Assembly (NCBI GenBank): GCA_913775725.1
Contig: CAJYNG010000028.1
Location: 1-61,941, forward strand
Direction: 5' to 3'
DNA: 61,941 nt
Source of the DNA: an uncultured Stenotrophomonas sp.
GTDB taxonomy: Bacteria > Pseudomonadota > Gammaproteobacteria > Xanthomonadales > Xanthomonadaceae
The notes below the pieces were generated by a model. The model had not been told where the DNA came from and did not search any database. It saw nothing but the letters and a program-made list of their open reading frames with translations. Position 1 is the stretch's first letter. Each line of letters begins with the position of its first letter. The position numbers and the translations under genes were made by a program. Shown here one piece after another: positions 26,010 to 34,695 of this stretch.

Positions 26010-27926
26010 TCAGGCGTCCTTCGCCTCATGCGGCGCCGCCGCCGCCGCGGCATCGTGCCCCAGCTCGTATTCCGCGTCGTACTCCCACGGCCCGCCATCG
26101 GCCGCCGCCGGCCCGCACGAAATCGAAATCGCACCCTGGTCGGCCGGACCCACCACGCGGCGGTTGATCGCGAACAGATTGCGGCCCAGGTCATGCGCGG
26201 CCGGCGCAGTGTTCGGCGCCAGCGGACGTGCGGCCCATTCGGCCGCGTCCACCAGCACTTCCAGTGTGCCGGCCTCGCCATCCAGGCGGATCATGTCGCC
26301 CTCGCGGACCTTGGCCAGCGGACCGCCGCGGGCAGCCTCCGGCGTCACGTGGATCGCCGCCGGAATCTTGCCCGAGGCGCCGGACAGGCGGCCGTCGGTC
26401 ACCAGCGCCACGCGCCGGCCCTGGTTCTGCAACAGGCCCAGCAGCGGCGCCAGCGAATGCAGTTCGGGCATGCCGTTCGCTCGCGGGCCCTGGTAACGCA
26501 CCACCGCCACGAAATGCTCGGGCAGCAGGCCGCCGGCATGCAGCTTGTTCAACACCTGAGGTGCATCGACCACCACCGCCGGTGCTTCGATCGTGCGGTA
26601 CTGCGGCTTCACCGCCGACAGCTTGATCAGCGACTTGCCCAGGTTGCCGCGCAGCAGTCGCAGGCCGCCCTGGTGCTCGAACGGGTTGTCGACGCTGCGC
26701 ACCACTTCGTCATCGGCGCTGTGTTCCAGGCCCGGCAGGTAGACCAGCCGGCCGTCGCGCAGCTGCGGTTCGCGCGCGTAATCGGCCATGCCGCCGCGCG
26801 CCACGCTGACGATATCGCCGTGCATCAGGCCGGCCTTGATCAGCTCGCCGAGCACGAACGCCGGGCCGCCCGCCGCGGCGAAACGGTTCACGTCGGCCTC
26901 GCCGTTCGGATACACGCGGGCCAACAGCGGAATCAGCTGCGACAGCTCGTCGAAGTCATCCCAGGTCAGCACGATGCCGGCCGCACGCGCAACGGCGATC
27001 CAGTGGATGGTGTGGTTGGTCGAACCGCCGGTGGCCATCAGCGCGATGACGGCGTTGATGATCGCGCGCTCATCGATGATCCGGCCCAGCGGGCGGAAGT
27101 CGTCGCCCAGTGCGGTGATGTCCAGTGCACGTTCGGTCGCTTCGCGGGTCAGTGCATCGCGCAGCGGCGTGCCCGGATTGACGAACGACGCGCCCGGCAG
27201 CTGCACGCCCATCGCTTCCAGCAGTACCTGGTTGGAATTGGCCGTGCCGTAGAAAGTGCAGGTGCCGGCGCCGTGGTACGACGCGGATTCGGCTTCCAGC
27301 AGCTCTTCGCGGGTGGCTTCGCCGGCGGCGTAGCGCTCGCGTACTTCGGCTTTCTGCTTGTTCGGAATGCCCGGGGTCATCGGGCCAGCCGGCACGAACA
27401 CCGCCGGCAGATGGCCGAACGCCAGCGCACCGATCAGCAGGCCGGGCACGATCTTGTCGCACACGCCGAGGTAGACGGTGGTATCGAACATGTCATGGCT
27501 GAGGCCGATGGCCGTGGCCTGGGCAATGACATCGCGCGAGAACAGCGACAGCTCCATGCCACCACGGCCCTGGGTGACGCCGTCGCACATTGCCGGCACG
27601 CCGCCGGCCACCTGTGCCGTAGCACCGAGCTCGCGGGCGATGTCGCGGATCTGCTCCGGATAGGTCTCGAACGGCTGGTGCGCCGACAGCATGTCGTTGT
27701 AGGCAGTGATGATGCCGAGGTTCGGCGTCACGCCGCCGCGCAGGCGGCTCTTGTCGGTGCCGCCGCAGGCGGCGAACCCGTGGGCGAGGTTGCCGCAGCT
27801 CAGACGGCTGCGGAACGGGCCCTCACGCAGGGAGGCGTCGATCGCGGCCAGATAGGCGGCACGCGAGGCGGCGCTGCGGCGGATGACACGCTCAGTGATG
27901 GCTTGCAGTTGCGGATGGAGGCTCAT
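26010..27926 (-). CDS. edd: 6-phosphogluconate dehydratase
   Basis: Makes KDPG from 6-phosphogluconate, the committed Entner-Doudoroff step. It is 638 residues, somewhat longer than E. coli Edd because of an Ala-rich C-terminal tail. IlvD/Edd signatures: ITAYNDMLSAHQP, a Cys in GGVPAMCDGVTQG and another in VCDKIVPG, which coordinate the Fe-S cluster, and TDGRLSGASGKIPAA. It follows pgl by 58 bp in the zwf-glk-pgl-edd order. Confidence 0.97.
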   Translation of the reverse strand: MSLHPQLQAITERVIRRSAASRAAYLAAIDASLREGPFRSRLSCGNLAHGFAACGGTDKSRLRGGVTPNLGIITAYNDMLSAHQPFETYPEQIRDIARELGATAQVAGGVPAMCDGVTQGRGGMELSLFSRDVIAQATAIGLSHDMFDTTVYLGVCDKIVPGLLIGALAFGHLPAVFVPAGPMTPGIPNKQKAEVRERYAAGEATREELLEAESASYHGAGTCTFYGTANSNQVLLEAMGVQLPGASFVNPGTPLRDALTREATERALDITALGDDFRPLGRIIDERAIINAVIALMATGGSTNHTIHWIAVARAAGIVLTWDDFDELSQLIPLLARVYPNGEADVNRFAAAGGPAFVLGELIKAGLMHGDIVSVARGGMADYAREPQLRDGRLVYLPGLEHSADDEVVRSVDNPFEHQGGLRLLRGNLGKSLIKLSAVKPQYRTIEAPAVVVDAPQVLNKLHAGGLLPEHFVAVVRYQGPRANGMPELHSLAPLLGLLQNQGRRVALVTDGRLSGASGKIPAAIHVTPEAARGGPLAKVREGDMIRLDGEAGTLEVLVDAAEWAARPLAPNTAPAAHDLGRNLFAINRRVVGPADQGAISISCGPAAADGGPWEYDAEYELGHDAAAAAAPHEAKDA

Positions 27927-27984
27927 TGGCTACCGGCGTTCGTGGTGGCGAGAGGCAAGCGGCGGCGCGGCGCCGCCGCCGACA

Positions 27985-28707
27985 TCAATCAGCCCAGTGG
28001 ACGCGCAGGCGCGCGCCTTCCAGGTTGATCGCGTTGAGGATCGGGTACTGCTGGGCGTCGTTGCTGTCCAGCGCTTGGCGCAGCACCTGCAGCTTCTGCT
28101 TGCCGCGCAGCAGCAGCAAGCGCTGGCGGCACTGGCGCAGCCCATGCGGGGTCAGCGTGATGCGCAGTGGCCACTGGTTCGCGCCCGGGCAGCCGGTGGC
28201 ATCCAGTGCCGCGTAGGGCAGGGTGCTTTCCAGCGCACGGGCCAGGTCCTTCGAGCCCGGAAACAGCGAGGCGGTGTGGCCGTCGTTGCCCATGCCCAGT
28301 GCCACCAGGCTCGGCGGCTGGCTGTGCTGGGCCTGCAGGTTGGCGGTGTAAACGCATTCCGGCAGCGGCTTGCCGATGCGCACCAGCGGATCGAAATGCG
28401 CACCTTCGGCGCGCTTGAGCAGGTTTTCGCGCACCAGCCAGGCATTGCTGTCGCGATCCTGCGGCGACAGCCAGCGCTCGTCGGCCAGGCTCACTTCCAC
28501 CCGGTCCCAGTGCACGTCCAACTCGGCCAGCGCCTGGTAGACCGGCGCCGGCGTGGTGCCGCCGGACAACAGGATGCGGGCGCGGCCCACTTCGTTGATG
28601 TCGTGGTTGAGGGTCTGCGCCATCTCGGCGGCCACTGCCTCGATCCAGCCATCGGCATCGCCGTGGTTGATGAACTCGATGCGGTCGTCGTGGAAGGTGG
28701 GGCTCAT
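27985..28707 (-). CDS. pgl: 6-phosphogluconolactonase
   Basis: Hydrolyses the lactone made by Zwf. It is 240 residues, DevB/NagB-like fold. LSGGTTPAPVYQAL binds phosphate, LADERW is the usual ADERxV motif, and GMGNDGHTASLFPG is the family signature. The ATG at 28707 overlaps the glk stop by four bases, so the three upstream enzymes are translationally coupled. Confidence 0.95.
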   Translation of the reverse strand: MSPTFHDDRIEFINHGDADGWIEAVAAEMAQTLNHDINEVGRARILLSGGTTPAPVYQALAELDVHWDRVEVSLADERWLSPQDRDSNAWLVRENLLKRAEGAHFDPLVRIGKPLPECVYTANLQAQHSQPPSLVALGMGNDGHTASLFPGSKDLARALESTLPYAALDATGCPGANQWPLRITLTPHGLRQCRQRLLLLRGKQKLQVLRQALDSNDAQQYPILNAINLEGARLRVHWAD

Positions 28708-29711
28708 GCGGCAACTCCAGGTGCGTCACGTTCGGCGTCGGCAGCATAGGCGGCAGCGCCCAGCAAGCCGGCGTGGGGATGCATCACGGCCAACGAGGGA
28801 ACCCGCGCCATGATCGAAGAGAACCGCCCCTTGTGTTCGAAGCGTTGGCGGAAACCGGAGTGCTGCAGTGAATCGAGCATCTTCGGGGTCAGGCCGCCGG
28901 TCAGGAACACGCCGTCCCAGGCACCCTGGGTCAGCACCAGGTCACCGGCAATGGCGCCGAACACCGCGCAGAACACGTCCACGGTGCGCATCGCCTGAGG
29001 ATCACCGTGCAGGGCGCGGGCGGTCACGTCCACCGGCTGCAGTTGGCCGGGGTCGATACCGGCCATCTCGCACACCGCGCGATGGATGTTGACCAGGCCG
29101 GGGCCGCAGATCAGGCGCTCGTTGGAGACGCGACCGAACTGTTCGGACAGGATTTCCAGGATGCGGATCTCCTCCGGGGTCCCCGGCGGAAAGCTGACAT
29201 GGCCGCCTTCGGTTTCCAGCGGATAGCAGCGCCCGTGGCGCAGGATCAGGCCGCCGACACCCAGGCCGGTACCCGGGCCGATCACCGCGTAGTTGCGCGG
29301 TTGGCCCGGCTTCCCCGGGACCCAGGCGGCGCCGCCGACCTGGACCACGTCATCGGGCTGCAGCAGCGAAATCGCCATCGCCTGTGCGGCGAAGTCGTTG
29401 ATCAGGTGCAGTTCGTTGAAACCGAGCATCGCTGCGGTGCGGCTGCGCGAGATCACCCACGGATGGTTGGTGATGCGTGCTTCGTCACCATCAACACGCC
29501 CGGCAACCGCGAATACGCCGCGGTGTGCAGTGGCGCCGATCTGTTCGAGATGGTGGCGCGCGGCATCACCCAGCGAAGGGAACTCCGCCACCGCGTACTC
29601 GCGGATGCTGTCCTTCTGCAGTGGTGCGTCCTGCGAGGTGTCGGCCAGGGCGAAGCGGGCATTTGTGCCACCAATGTCGGCAACCAGCACCGGCTGCGAG
29701 CTGGCACTCAT
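28704..29711 (-). CDS. glk: Glucokinase (Glk/ROK-independent bacterial type)
   Basis: Phosphorylates intracellular glucose with ATP. It is 335 residues. ADIGGTNARFAL is the phosphate-1 motif, LINDFAAQAM includes the catalytic Asp, GPGTGLGVGGL is the phosphate-2 loop, and ETEGGHVSFPP is the glucose-binding Glu/His segment of the E. coli type. The start overlaps the zwf stop (ATGA). The position between zwf and pgl suits unphosphorylated glucose entering by a carrier such as the MFS protein at 8550. Confidence 0.96.
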   Translation of the reverse strand: MSASSQPVLVADIGGTNARFALADTSQDAPLQKDSIREYAVAEFPSLGDAARHHLEQIGATAHRGVFAVAGRVDGDEARITNHPWVISRSRTAAMLGFNELHLINDFAAQAMAISLLQPDDVVQVGGAAWVPGKPGQPRNYAVIGPGTGLGVGGLILRHGRCYPLETEGGHVSFPPGTPEEIRILEILSEQFGRVSNERLICGPGLVNIHRAVCEMAGIDPGQLQPVDVTARALHGDPQAMRTVDVFCAVFGAIAGDLVLTQGAWDGVFLTGGLTPKMLDSLQHSGFRQRFEHKGRFSSIMARVPSLAVMHPHAGLLGAAAYAADAERDAPGVAA

Positions 29712-31144
29712 GCCGACGCTCCGCTGTCCGGCGCGTCCACGCCCTGCGGCAGGAACTCGCCCGCATTGCTCGGCCCCCATTGGCCGGCGGGGTAGGGCTC
29801 CAGCGGCAGCTTGGCGTCCTTCCAGGCATCGGCGACGCTGTCGATCCACGCCCAGGCAGCACGCACTTCGTCGTCGCGCACGAACAGCGTGTGGTTGCCA
29901 TTGAACGCATCCAGGAACAGGCGTTCGTAAGCGATGCGGCGATGCAGGCCGGTCGGCACCGACAGTTCCAGTTCCAACGGATGCAGTTCCAGCGCGCCCC
30001 ATTCCGGGCCGGCCAGGCTGCTCATCAGGCCCAGTTCGATGTTCTCCTGCGGTTGCAGCTGGAACACCAGGCGGTTCGGTGCGGCCTGTGCGCGCTGCGG
30101 GCGCTCGAACAGCCAATGGGTGACCGGCTTCAGCGTGACCACCACGCGGGTGGTGCGCTCGGGCAGTCGCTTGCCGGTGACCAGATGGAACGGCACGCCG
30201 CTCCAGCGCCAGTTGTCGATGTGCGCGGTAACACCGGCGAAGGTCTCCACGTCGCTGCCTTCCGGCGGCTGGTAGGCCTGTGCCGGCTGGCCGTTGATGG
30301 TGCCGGCGGTGTAGCGACCGCGGATGCTGTCACGCGCGGCGTGCTTGGCATCAAGCGGACGCAGGGCGCGCAGCACCTTGACCTTCTCGTCGCGGATGCG
30401 GTCGGCTTCCAGTGAGGCCGGCGGTTCCATCGCCACCATGCACAGCAGCTGCAGGATATGGCTCTGCACCATGTCGCGCAGCGCGCCGGAGCGGGCGTAG
30501 TAGGCGTCACGGCCGTCCACGCCTTCGCTCTCGGCCACCAGGATGTGCACCGATTCGATGTAGTTGCGGTTCCACACCGCTTCCAGCAGCGTGTTGCCGA
30601 AGCGCAGCGCGATCAGGTTCTGCACTGCCGCCTTGCCCAGGTAATGATCGAGACGGAACACGCGGTCCTCGTCGATCCACTGGCCGATGGTGCTGATGAT
30701 TTCCTCGGCGCTCTCGCTGTCGCTGCCGATCGGCTTCTCCAGCATCAGGCGTGCCGGTGCGGCAAGCGCACCGCCCTTGGCCAGGCCTTCGCAGGTGGAG
30801 ATGTACAGGCCCGGCGGAATGGCCAGGTAGCTGACGCACTTGCGGTGCACCAGGTCGGAGACTGCGGCGGCAACCGAGTCGACGTCGCGCAGATCCACCG
30901 AACGGTAGTCGATGCGGCGCAGCAGGGCGCTGATGTCGTCCTGCGTGGCCATCGGCATGGCCTGCTGCAGGCGCGGCCGCAGGATGTCATGGAAGGCTTC
31001 GGTGTCATGCCCGGACAGGGCCAGCGCACGGATGCGGAAGTCCTCCGGCAGCAGGCCGTCGCCAAGCAGGCGAAGCAGCGAAGGGAACAGGTAGCGCTGG
31101 GCCAGATCACCTGTGGCACCGAACAGGAAGAGGGTGTCGTGCAT
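29708..31144 (-). CDS. zwf: Glucose-6-phosphate 1-dehydrogenase
   Basis: First enzyme of the operon, making 6-phosphogluconolactone and NAD(P)H. It is 478 residues from the ATG at 31144. The frame continues to 31330, but the added stretch falls in the regulatory gap. FGATGDLAQRYLFPSL is the nucleotide site, EKPIGSDSE and RLDHYLGKAAVQN are the active-site signatures. It is transcribed divergently from the MalK-type ATPase gene. Confidence 0.96.
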   Translation of the reverse strand: MHDTLFLFGATGDLAQRYLFPSLLRLLGDGLLPEDFRIRALALSGHDTEAFHDILRPRLQQAMPMATQDDISALLRRIDYRSVDLRDVDSVAAAVSDLVHRKCVSYLAIPPGLYISTCEGLAKGGALAAPARLMLEKPIGSDSESAEEIISTIGQWIDEDRVFRLDHYLGKAAVQNLIALRFGNTLLEAVWNRNYIESVHILVAESEGVDGRDAYYARSGALRDMVQSHILQLLCMVAMEPPASLEADRIRDEKVKVLRALRPLDAKHAARDSIRGRYTAGTINGQPAQAYQPPEGSDVETFAGVTAHIDNWRWSGVPFHLVTGKRLPERTTRVVVTLKPVTHWLFERPQRAQAAPNRLVFQLQPQENIELGLMSSLAGPEWGALELHPLELELSVPTGLHRRIAYERLFLDAFNGNHTLFVRDDEVRAAWAWIDSVADAWKDAKLPLEPYPAGQWGPSNAGEFLPQGVDAPDSGASA

Positions 31145-31496
31145 CGCTCGAGTTTCAGATCCGGGTGACATCGTTGTCAATCGCTTCATGGCTGGGTTCG
31201 GGGGACATCCGCGCAACTGCCTGTCCGAGGTTCGTCGGGGGCGGTCTCCGGGGTACTGGAAGACCGTTCCATTCGAAACCACTACCTCGGCGGAACCTTC
31301 GTTCAACCGCCGACGCAGATCGGTGCGCACCGATCATCGGATAGTGCCACGTGAAAACGTTTACATGGCAGAATGGGCAACTGTATTCGATTGCAGTGCT
31401 CGCCGTCATGCGGCAGGCGCGCAATCATCACTGCCATCGGGAGGGCCGAGGCAGTCCCAAAAGACAGCCCGGCTTCGGGCGGACCGGATAGGTGAT
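31145..31496. promoter_or_regulatory. Divergent zwf / sugar-ABC-ATPase control region with LacI-type operator
   Basis: A 352-bp gap without a gene. At 31352-31365 lies TGAAAACGTTTACA, an AACGTT-centred dyad with one mismatched pair, the form typical of LacI/GalR-family operators. Its right half doubles as a TTTACA -35-like hexamer reading toward the ATPase gene, so a bound repressor would block that promoter. A regulator gene is not adjacent. No other clear palindrome was found. Confidence 0.5.
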
Positions 31497-32579
31497 ATGG
31501 CAAAAGTGCAGTTGCAGGGTGTGCGCAAGGTCTATGACAACGGCCAGGTCGCGGTGAAGGACGCCAGCTTCGAGGTCGCCGATGGCGAGCTGATGGTGCT
31601 GGTCGGTCCGTCCGGCTGTGGCAAGTCGACCCTGCTGCGGATGGTGGCCGGCCTGGAAGAGATCAGCGGCGGCACGCTGACCATCGGTGATCGCGTCGTC
31701 AACGATGTGGCGCCGAAGGATCGCGACATCGCCATGGTGTTCCAGAGCTACGCGCTGTACCCGCACATGACCGTGGCCGAGAACCTGGCCTTCGGCCTGA
31801 AGCTGCGCGGCCATGACAAGGCGACCATCGACAAGCGCATCGCCGAGGCCGCGCAGACGCTGGGCCTGACCGAGATGATGGACAAGCTGCCCAAGGCGAT
31901 GTCCGGCGGCCAGCGCCAGCGTGTTGCGCTGGGCCGTGCGCTGGTGCGCGAGCCGGCGGTGTTCCTGCTCGACGAACCGCTGTCCAACCTCGATGCCAAG
32001 CTGCGCCACAGCGTGCGTACCGAAATCGCGCAGCTGCACCGAAAGCTGGGCACCACCATGATCTACGTGACGCACGATCAGGTAGAGGCGATGACCCTGG
32101 GACAGCGCATCGTGGTGCTGAAGGATGGCGTCATCCAGCAGATCGATACGCCAATGGCGCTGTACGACCGCCCGGCCAACCTGTTCGTGGCCGGTTTCCT
32201 CGGCAGCCCGGCAATGAACGTGCTGCGTGGCACGCTGCAGGGCGATGCCGGTGGCGTGACCGTGGTCGACGGCGAATGGCGTGCACCGCTGGGCCAGGCC
32301 ACGATCGATCCGGCGTGGCTGCAGAAGCCGATCGCGGTGGGCGTGCGCCCGGAGCACCTGCAGCCGGCGGTTGCCGACGACGCGCATGCGTTCATCGCGC
32401 GCATCGAAGGCATCGAGCCGGTCGGCAACGAGATTTTCGTCAACATGAGCAGTGGCCAGCATGTACTGACGATGCGCGTGGCGCCGCAGGCGCTGCCGGC
32501 GGTGGGCGAGCAGATCCGCGTGGCGATTCACCCGCAGGGGCTGCATTTCTTCAGCCCGGAAACCGGCGAGCGCCTCTGA
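31497..32579 (+). CDS. MalK/UgpC-type sugar ABC transporter ATPase
   Basis: A 360-residue ATP-binding subunit. Walker A is GPSGCGKST, the signature motif is MSGGQRQRVALGRAL, and Walker B is VFLLDEPLSNLDAKL. A C-terminal MOIP/TOBE domain from about residue 240 (FVAGFLGSPAMN, GVRPEHL) is typical of carbohydrate importers. No permease or binding-protein gene is nearby, so it probably serves one or more carbohydrate ABC systems encoded elsewhere. The ATG at 31497 is preceded by AGGTG. Confidence 0.93.
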   Translation: MAKVQLQGVRKVYDNGQVAVKDASFEVADGELMVLVGPSGCGKSTLLRMVAGLEEISGGTLTIGDRVVNDVAPKDRDIAMVFQSYALYPHMTVAENLAFGLKLRGHDKATIDKRIAEAAQTLGLTEMMDKLPKAMSGGQRQRVALGRALVREPAVFLLDEPLSNLDAKLRHSVRTEIAQLHRKLGTTMIYVTHDQVEAMTLGQRIVVLKDGVIQQIDTPMALYDRPANLFVAGFLGSPAMNVLRGTLQGDAGGVTVVDGEWRAPLGQATIDPAWLQKPIAVGVRPEHLQPAVADDAHAFIARIEGIEPVGNEIFVNMSSGQHVLTMRVAPQALPAVGEQIRVAIHPQGLHFFSPETGERL

Positions 32580-32583
32580 CCCT

Positions 32584-32682
32584 GTAGAGCCGAGCCCACG
32601 CTCGGCTGTATTTCATGGAGAAGCCGAGCATGGGCTCGGCTCTACGGAAGGTGGGTTCAGTAGATCCGCGCAATGCGTGGAT
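32584..32682. repeat. SMAG-type repeats, dimer plus monomer
   Basis: A head-to-head pair (32584-32645) with GTAGAGCCGAGC hairpins in opposite orientation, CTAC closing the far end, then a further GTAGATCC... hairpin at 32660-32682. They lie at the 3' ends of two convergent genes. Confidence 0.8.
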
Positions 32683-32746
32683 GGGATGCCAGCAGAAGCA
32701 GTGCGGACCAAGGTCCACACCCACCAGATGCGGTTTTCCAACAGAT

Positions 32747-33622
32747 TCAGCGCGCCAACCCATCCAGCAGCGGCACACGCTGCGCCACGGCGCCGCCCAC
32801 CTGCAGCTCGGCGTCTCCGGCCTCCAGCGGCAGCACCGCCAGTGCCAGATCGCCGGCTACGCTGGCAATCGTGCCCAGCGCCGCGCCTTCCTGCTGCACG
32901 CCATCGCCGGCCTGAGCAGGTGCCGCGGTCTGCAGCAGCTGCACCGCGCGCTTGGCCTTGCCGAGGAAATGGGTGCGCGCGACGATTTCCTGGCCGGGGT
33001 AGCAGCCCTTCTTCACGCTGTAGCCATTCAGGCGGTCCAGGCCCAGCTGCTGCGGGGTCCACACTTCGCGCTGGCTTTCTTCCAGCCGCGGCAGGCCGTA
33101 GCGCAGGTCGGCCTGGCGCCAGGCCAGGGCGAAAGCAGCTTCATCGGCATCACTGCCGGGGGCGAAGGCGTCGTCGCTGCCAATGCGCAGGGTGCGCGGC
33201 AGGGCATCGCTGCCCAGATCCAGCTCCCAGCCGTCACCCGCAGTCTGCGCAATCGCGGCGCCGCTGGCGGCTTCGGGCGCGGTGAACGCGCCGGCCACTA
33301 CCAGATCATTGCGCAGCAGCACCTTCACCTTGCGGCGGAAAACGAAGCGCTGCAGTTGCGACGCAATCGCATCGGCATCGCCGTCGGCCAGCACCAGCAG
33401 CACATGGTCGTCGGCCAGCCGAAGCAGCTGGAACACCGCCAGGGTACGGCCCTTGGCGCTCAACCAAGCGCTCCACTGCCAGTGAAGCAGGGGCAGGGCG
33501 GTGACGTCGCTGCTGAACTGGGCGTGGGCGAAAACGGCCGCATCCGCGCCCTGCAGGCTCAGCAACTGGTGGCCGGGCAGGCGCGGATATCCGACGAAAG
33601 CAGGGGGCAGGTTGTCAGGCAC
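32747..33622 (-). CDS. ygfZ: YgfZ/GcvT-domain folate-binding Fe-S assembly protein
   Basis: About 291 residues. The signature KKGCYPGQEIVAR with its conserved Cys identifies YgfZ (the IBA57 type), which helps maintain or repair 4Fe-4S enzymes using tetrahydrofolate. The start is uncertain. The GTG at 33622 gives PDNLPPAFVGYPRLPG as the N terminus, which fits the family. A TTG at 33673 would overlap the divergent SDHAF4-like gene. An Fe-S maintenance factor beside the Fe-S enzyme SdhB makes functional sense. Confidence 0.88.
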   Translation of the reverse strand: MPDNLPPAFVGYPRLPGHQLLSLQGADAAVFAHAQFSSDVTALPLLHWQWSAWLSAKGRTLAVFQLLRLADDHVLLVLADGDADAIASQLQRFVFRRKVKVLLRNDLVVAGAFTAPEAASGAAIAQTAGDGWELDLGSDALPRTLRIGSDDAFAPGSDADEAAFALAWRQADLRYGLPRLEESQREVWTPQQLGLDRLNGYSVKKGCYPGQEIVARTHFLGKAKRAVQLLQTAAPAQAGDGVQQEGAALGTIASVAGDLALAVLPLEAGDAELQVGGAVAQRVPLLDGLAR

Positions 33623-33661
33623 GTGAACGAGGTCTAAAATTTGTGCGTTGCGAGACCGAAC

Positions 33662-33832
33662 ATGATAGGCCAAACAACCCCCACTCCCGACGACGAATCT
33701 GAAGCCCCGCTGGTCCCCGCGGCACCCGTGCCCGTGGAACAGGAAAAAGCAGAGGAATTCGGCGGCCGCGGCGGACTTGATCCGGTGCGGTATGGCGATT
33801 GGGAGAAAAACGGACGCTGCATCGATTTCTGA
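33662..33832 (+). CDS. SDHAF4-like (DUF1674) succinate dehydrogenase assembly factor
   Basis: A 56-residue soluble protein. A disordered acidic/proline N-terminal half (TPTPDDESEAPLVPA) is followed by the C-terminal hallmark GGLDPVRYGDWEKNGRC-IDF. This is the DUF1674 motif shared with mitochondrial Sdh8/SDHAF4, which binds free flavinylated SdhA before complex assembly. It lies 56 bp upstream of sdhC, on the same strand and probably in the same transcript. Small size makes it easy to miss in annotation. Confidence 0.9.
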   Translation: MIGQTTPTPDDESEAPLVPAAPVPVEQEKAEEFGGRGGLDPVRYGDWEKNGRCIDF

Positions 33833-33888
33833 TCAGCATTGAGCCAACGCGGCCGTGTGCCGCCCAGCCGAGACAACGAGCCCAGCGA

Positions 33889-34281
33889 ATGGCGACCAGA
33901 CAACGCCCACTTTCCCCGCACCTTCAGGTGTATCGCTGGCAGATTCAGATGGCCACCTCGATCCTGCATCGAGCCACTGGCGTCTTTCTGTCTGTTGGTG
34001 CCCTCATCATCGCCGCCGGCCTGCTGGCCCTGATGATGGGGCCCGAGTCCTGGAACTGCTTCACCGGCCATGCCGGGGCCTGGTATGGCCGCGTGTTCCT
34101 GTTCGCGTGGACATGGTCGTTCGCCTATCACCTGTGCAATGGCATCCGCCATGTGGTGCAGGACTTCGCCATCGGCTTCAGCATCCCCGCCTTCATCCGC
34201 AGCAGCTGGCTGTCGGTCATCGGCAGCCTGGTGATCACCCTGCTGGTGTGGGCCTATGTGATGTTCGGAGGTGCCGCGTGA
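33889..34281 (+). CDS. sdhC: Succinate dehydrogenase cytochrome b556 subunit
   Basis: A 130-residue inner-membrane anchor with three helices. RPLSPHLQVYRWQIQM and SILHRATG are the SdhC signature. The heme ligand His is in FAYHLCNGIRHVVQD. It overlaps sdhD by GTGA. The ATG at 33889 lies within AATGGCGACC. The longer upstream frame is non-coding. Confidence 0.95.
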   Translation: MATRQRPLSPHLQVYRWQIQMATSILHRATGVFLSVGALIIAAGLLALMMGPESWNCFTGHAGAWYGRVFLFAWTWSFAYHLCNGIRHVVQDFAIGFSIPAFIRSSWLSVIGSLVITLLVWAYVMFGGAA

Positions 34282-34664
34282 GCAAGTTCCGTACCCCGTT
34301 GAAGAGCGTGCGCGGCCTGGGCTCGGCCAAGACCGGCACCGAACACTTCGTGCACCAGCGCCTGACCGCCGCCGCCTTGGTGGCGCTGGGCATCTGGTTC
34401 CTGGTCTTCGTGCTGAGCCTGCTGGGCTCGGATTACGCGACCGCCGCTGCCGCCGTGGCCAAGCCGTGGAACGCAGTGCCGCTGATCGGCCTGCTGATCG
34501 CCATGTTCTGGCACGCGCAGCTCGGCATGCAGGTCGTGCTGGAAGACTACATCCACGAATCGCTGCTGGCCCTGGTGCTGCAGACCGCGGTGAAGTTCGT
34601 CGCCGTGCTCGGCATGATCGTCAGTGTGTTTGCGGTGGGCCGCATCGCCCTCGGCGTTGCCTGA
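34278..34664 (+). CDS. sdhD: Succinate dehydrogenase hydrophobic anchor subunit
   Basis: A 128-residue membrane anchor with three helices. VRGLGSAKTGTEHFVHQRLTA is the conserved N-terminal region (key residues G, S, H and R), and GMQVVLEDYIH carries the second heme/quinone-side DY motif. The GTG start at 34278 overlaps the sdhC stop. It is followed after 31 bp by sdhA. Confidence 0.95.
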   Translation: MSKFRTPLKSVRGLGSAKTGTEHFVHQRLTAAALVALGIWFLVFVLSLLGSDYATAAAAVAKPWNAVPLIGLLIAMFWHAQLGMQVVLEDYIHESLLALVLQTAVKFVAVLGMIVSVFAVGRIALGVA

Positions 34665-34695
34665 GCCCAGGCACCAACACAGGAATCCAGATTAG

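Noticed and set aside
26028-28028. 666-residue plus-strand frame over edd and pgl
   Set aside because: Fully antisense to the two enzymes, which carry clear catalytic motifs. Its composition (Arg, Gln, His rich) is typical of a shadow frame.
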